Part shown: one piece after another, positions 59,427 to 64,000 of the stretch
Layout of the letters: every line of letters starts with the position of its first letter
How positions within the stretch are numbered: the stretch's first letter is position 1
NCBI GenBank assembly: GCA_019914945.1
Contig: CM034101.1
Coordinates: forward strand, 569,188-633,187
DNA: 64,000 nt
DNA from: Typha latifolia
Lineage: Eukaryota > Streptophyta > Magnoliopsida > Poales > Typhaceae
Reading direction: 5' to 3'
Program-made: the position numbers and the translations under genes
Notes under the pieces: model-generated
The model's database searches: none
Told to the model about the DNA's origin: nothing
Seen by the model: the letters and a program-made list of their open reading frames with translations, nothing else

Positions 59427-62400
59427 GGTTGCGGACAAGAAGGCGATTCCCGAACCTCGAGCTCAGATCGATTAGGGTTTTCGCGGAAGCGAGATCCAGG
59501 GAAAAGAAGGCGAGAAGAACTCAAATCGGTTTTTCGTGGCTTCGTTCTTCCCCGTATGGCCGTATCGGAGTGAATCGGTTTTCTTATTTCGTAACCGAAT
59601 TTAATTAAAAAAATAACACGTCAGTCAGGGCCTCAGAGCCAAATCAGGGGGCTGGCTCTTTCCAACTTATTAAACTTAAATTAATTGCAATTTTCTTTCA
59701 ATCTTCAAAGTTTGGGATTTTGAAAAAAGAAATCGTATATTTTTTTAATATTATATGCACATATTATTATATTAAATTTGCACATAATTTATGTATTATT
59801 GCTAATTAAAAAATAAAATGCACTAATATCTCATTTTTCTTCTGCCCCATTACTTAGGATCTTTACAACTTAATTATATTTTTATATTATATGCACTTTC
59901 TTATAGCAAACATGCATCCGCTATAAAAAAAATAAAAAAACCCAATCTGTCTAATTGAAAAAATTGTATTGTAAAAAGACCCCATTACTTGCCCTTTTCT
60001 TAAGATCTTGCGCGTGTGAGGGTAAAATAAATTTCTTTATAGAGATCGAACAGTAAATAAGTTTGGCCCAAAGCCCATCATGGCCTAATTATTAATAGGC
60101 TCAAAAGGGCATTATGGCCCAAATTATTTTTAGGCCCAAAAGCCCATCCCCTTTATAAAATCTCGTAGGGCTTCAATAATTTTCATATTTAACTGGAAAG
60201 GATATTCGTGGATATTTACCTTGGATTTCGGTTGGAATGCACTATTGGATGTGCCAAATCATTAACCTAATGATCGCGTGCATTATTCGGCTCTAATTGC
60301 ACTTGCTTAAATTTTATAGTCTTTCTATATGTTCTTTTTATGATCGAAGTCCTTAATTATACATTTGACGCACCCACTAGCTTGGTAATGTCTATTAAGA
60401 TATGCATGAGACTTTTTTTAATTTAATATTATTTTAATAAAATTATATTTTTAATAATAAATTTAGATTTTTCTCACCCAGTAGTAAAGATAAATACCAA
60501 CTATTGAATATGACATTAATGTGACAATCAGAATTACAAAAGATATGAATAATTTAAGTAAGAAGAATTGGATCAACTATTGATTGGAATGGTAAAATTA
60601 GTATATATGAGATTTTTATAACCCAATGTGATGTGAGTTTAAATTAATCCAACATAGTAAATTAGTATAGTTTTAGAAGGAAAAGGTTTTGTTTTGCAAA
60701 AAAGCCCGAACTATAATGTCCCCATAAAATACGAAAGATGTTTTAAGATTTTACTGTACTAAAAAGAAGCACTAAAACTTTTTGTGTCTATAATTCTAAC
60801 AGCCATATAGTAAGAGAAACTTAAATTTATAAATATTTTAAACCCACTATTAAAAATATAATTTTTAATAACAATGTTAAATCATAAAAAAAATTAATAA
60901 TAAAAAAGTCCCATGCATATATTGACATCCCACCAAACAAGTGGATTTGATTGCTGGTTGCTAGTCGCTACAGCTAGCATTTCGATAGCACTTCTTTGCT
61001 GGACTGCTATTAATTTTTAATTGTTGATTGGACTATACATTAAACTAGATAAGCCCATCACATTTCTTATACTTCTATCCGGGTTCCACTTCCACAACGT
61101 GTCTTCTATCCCATCCCGATTCATGGAATCAGAATATTTTTCACAAATTATTTTTATAATTCTCAAGATAAAATTTAAAAGAGCATATCTAATCTTACAA
61201 TATCTTGAATTTAATAGTGGGTTATGTTTTTAAATTAACCTCACCAAATGATTAGATTCCACAAGTTGTAACCAAGCAATAGTATAGACTATATATGTAC
61301 GCTTGACGTCTGAAGGATCATTAGATTTTCTAATCATTGAGATGAAGCCACTCTTATGTGTCTCCTTCCTACCTTCCAATCTCCTCCCACAGTCCCACTC
61401 CATCTTATCTTTCCACTTGTTAAAAGCCCACTCGATTTAAGTTGAAGAGAAGGGAGACTTCCATCCTCCTCTGCCTTTTAATTTCGATTGTTAGATTGTT
61501 CTACTGGGGGTGGAAGGTAGGTCTATCTAAAGGAGAAAAAGATAATAATAATAAGATGACACAAAAGCTTATGTAATAGTGATAGATGATGACTTGGTTG
61601 TGACTTAGAAATCAGGAGAGGACCCTACTCAGAGGAGTGCCACTCCAAGTGAGTCCCCACAAGAAAGAAGAATTGAAGGGGGGGGAGACAGTAGCAATGA
61701 AAGGCATGCCTCGTGGGAAGGGTCTGAGGAGCTTAAGTGCTGTGTCTTGGCATCAAAAGCTAAGCAGATCCAAGTGCACGTGCTAGTCCCCACTGAAGTC
61801 CTTTCCCCCATGCCTTGCCAGCAAACTCTGCCGCATGCTCACATCTCCTCTTCAATTCTGACATGCTTGCCAATCCAATGCTTAGCTATTGTAACCAGAC
61901 AAAAGTTTTATTCACGGAGGTGGAGAGAGGAGCAGAAGGGTTAATGGTTATGTTTTCCTTGATTCTCTTCTACCTAGTGGATGAAAACAATCTCCTCAGG
62001 GGTGTCATATGGTTTGCATGGGGAGGTAATTGCAGAGGGATACTAGGTTTCAATTTATGGTTGTAATAACTCCTTTTGTGAAAATCTAAACAAAGTACAG
62101 TGAAAGGTAGTTGAACCAATCCTTCCAGCATTGATCACCGGATAACATTAGCTAGATTCCTTCTTCTTCTTTTTTTTTCCTTCTTTTTTGTTTCTTTTCT
62201 TTATGGCATATGTTAGTTTAATTTCCTTTCACATCTGATTGTTGTCACAGACTGTGTTATTCCTTGGCAGCTCCTCAGTCTGTTTCTACTATTCTCTTCA
62301 CCGTGCACTTACAAAGAAGACTGTATCATACTGGAAGCCTTCACCATATTGAGTTTAAACTACTGAGATATTCCAGGAGAAGATACCTGAAAAAATGGAA

Positions 62401-62767
62401 AAAAAAAAAAATCTTTACTCATGTGGGAATGCTGACCTTATTCCTTTGAATTAGTGTCTGTAAGGCTTGCTGCTGTGATAGATAATTCCAGTTGGAGATT
62501 CTAAAGCTACTTTTCGTCTGTTTAACTGCCTTTGTCATAGTAGGAATTTTTTATTTAGCATATGGAATAAGATTATAAGAGTATGAAGACAATTGAACTG
62601 CCAACGTATACACACACACACACACGTGTTCACACACAGTGATAGAAAAACACAAAGAGGAGTCTGTATGAGTGAAACCTTCATACATTGACTGAAATAT
62701 TTACCTTAAAGGTGGGGGCTCTTTTCCCACTTCTCTGAAAATTTAAAAAGAAAGAAAACAAAAGGAT
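59427..62767. other. Intergenic; cluster of TGGGCC-type motifs, no recognised gene
   Basis: Upstream of PDIL5-4 (minus) and downstream of the VUP gene (minus). Between about 60060 and 60160 lie five or six GGCCCA/AGCCCAT words in 100 bp followed by TTTATAAAATC, which looks like a site II-rich plus-strand promoter, but no gene follows it. The rest is AT-rich. Around 61330-62070 and 62260-62450 are GC-richer stretches with short open frames that match no family. A CA microsatellite lies at 62610-62625. Confidence 0.5.
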
Positions 62768-63512
62768 CTACCCAAGATAGTCTACTAACATGGAGAAAGG
62801 TACTAAACAAACTCCCTTTTTCTTCAGTTCTATACATTCATTATTTTTCCTATCAACTAAACCAAATTCATTTACAATGCTCCTCTTCGATAGTGAACCT
62901 TCTCCATAACCAACACCAATCTCCTGCAAGAGATGAAGAGAGAGAGAGAACAACATGCTATTATTACGCCTAGCTACAAAAATCTACAACTGTGTAAATA
63001 AGTAATAATGGTGATTACCAATAAATTATATTACCTTTGAGATATCCCTATTCTCTTCCTTCTTCCTTGGGATCAAATCAGGGCGGGTCAAAGCACAAGC
63101 CTACTCCAAAATGAAACAAAAATAACTATCAAAATAGGAAAGTCATAAAGGAAAGGGAGTTAGAAGATACATGGGTTCTTCCAAACTTGACATTATATAC
63201 AGGAGAGCTAGCAGTATCTTCCAAAGGGTCATCTTCTAAAGCCACCCATGCCCTTCTTTTCTTCAACCTTAGCTTCTTACAGCTTCCGGATGAGTCGGCG
63301 CGAGCCGTCGGCTTCCATGCAGCGCATGAAGCAGCATCAGAGATCATGGAGGAGCCTTCCACAACGCTTGAAGAGATATCACCTGCCATTCTCCTCTCCT
63401 CTGATGCCAAGAAGTCCTCAAAGTACATGGTCCAACTACTCTCTTCAGAAGGAGTTGGGCTTTCCTTGCAACAGAGAGAACTGTTGACAGAAGAGTTGGT
63501 TGAATCCGCCAT
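62768..63512 (-). CDS. Vascular-related unknown protein (VUP1/VUP4-like)
   Basis: Small plant-specific protein. VUP1 of Arabidopsis affects growth and hormone responses; the biochemical role of the family is unknown. Three exons on the minus strand, 63512-63171, 63100-63035 and 62923-62768, give 187 residues. The N-terminus (MADSTNSSVNSSLCCKESPT) leads to the family blocks EESSWTMYFEDFLASEE, MISDAASCAAWK, KKLRLKKRRAWVALEDD and DPLEDTASSPVYNVK. The C-terminus has KKGVCLVPFSMLVDYLG, also conserved. The family often reads SSPVNSPKV where this one has SSPVYNVKF. The second ATG of the frame (63512) is preferred. The frame stays open 12 codons upstream to another ATG at 63548, which would add MMCKITFSKFHP. 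No catalytic domain or membrane segment is visible; the basic KKLRLKKRR could be a nuclear signal. Confidence 0.82.
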
Positions 63513-64000
63513 TGGATGGAATTTGGAGAAGGTGATCTTGCACATCAAGGATGAGCATCTCAGGAAAGTTACTATATATTTAAAAAGAGAGAAAGAAAGT
63601 GCATTAGAATAGAAAGAGAGAGAGAGACAGATAAGGATACAATATTGGTATTATATCGGTGTGGGGTTGAGGGAGTTGGGAGAGTACTTGAATCACCACT
63701 TGCAGACAAAAAGCTACAGTGGCATGAGTAGTTAATTTCTTTTAATCTTTGGAGTGAATTCTTCGCATCAATATCCTTGGTAAAACTTTTTGGAATAGTT
63801 GAACTGCTAACGTTGTTACTTTCAAATAGTGACGATGTTAGATATCACAAGAGATTTGTAGATTTTGTAGATGGTCCAGATATTACCAGGATACATGAAT
63901 TTGTATAGAGTAAAACTTAGCACATCTATTGCACTTAGTTTTATGTGTACATGTAAAAGATCACAAAAGACTTTTCTTTTTAATTTTTCATTCAAAGAAA
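63513..64000. other. Upstream region of the VUP gene
   Basis: Probable 5' leader and promoter on the minus strand. A GA-rich stretch (63585-63630), read on the minus strand as a CT-rich leader, lies about 100 bp above the start. TATATAAA-like sequence (about 63573-63580) could be a TATA element on either strand. No further gene is seen before the right edge. Confidence 0.4.

Overview
This window is nuclear DNA of a flowering plant. Every gene recognised has a land-plant counterpart, spliced genes have canonical GT-AG introns, and the intergenic DNA is AT-rich with many TA, GA/CT and CA microsatellites. The gene set, the low GC content and a DUF4220/DUF594 gene fit a monocot, probably a non-grass one such as a palm relative. 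That placement is an inference and not firm. Thirteen protein genes can be supported, about one per 5 kb. The exon chains were joined by hand and each keeps one open frame.

Left part (1-22 kb): on the minus strand lie the first exon(s) of a formiminotransferase-like gene cut by the window edge, an LTO1/Yae1-like gene that carries a frameshift, and a three-exon C20-type gibberellin 2-oxidase. A microsatellite-rich stretch of about 5 kb follows. On the plus strand is the translation initiation factor eIF1 (SUI1), whose 4.7-kb 5'UTR intron is full of repeats, then an intronless DUF4220/DUF594 membrane protein.

Middle part (22-37 kb): on the plus strand are thiamine thiazole synthase (THI4/THI1) and, 267 bp after it, an intronless P-class PPR gene. 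They converge on a 13-exon SYP132-type syntaxin on the minus strand. Next come a three-exon methylesterase-type alpha/beta hydrolase and a CRIB-domain RIC10/RIC11-like ROP effector, both plus strand.

Right part (37-64 kb): on the plus strand are a candidate retroposed segment, an eight-exon DDRGK1/UFBP1 gene with a tRNA-derived SINE in an intron, and a second P-class PPR gene with 16 regular motifs. On the minus strand are a 15-exon PDIL5-4-type thioredoxin/ERGIC fusion protein and a three-exon vascular-related unknown protein (VUP) gene.

These genes are not an operon or a biosynthetic cluster. Two loose themes recur: ER/secretory functions (DDRGK1, PDIL5-4, syntaxin) and organelle metabolism and RNA (THI4, two PPRs). 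I found no convincing new multi-gene system. The most interesting items are the nested repeats in the eIF1 leader intron, the LTO1 frameshift, the intronic SINE, an overlapping upstream ORF in the RIC gene, the uncharacterised DUF4220/DUF594 gene and the PPR protein whose RNA target can be predicted.
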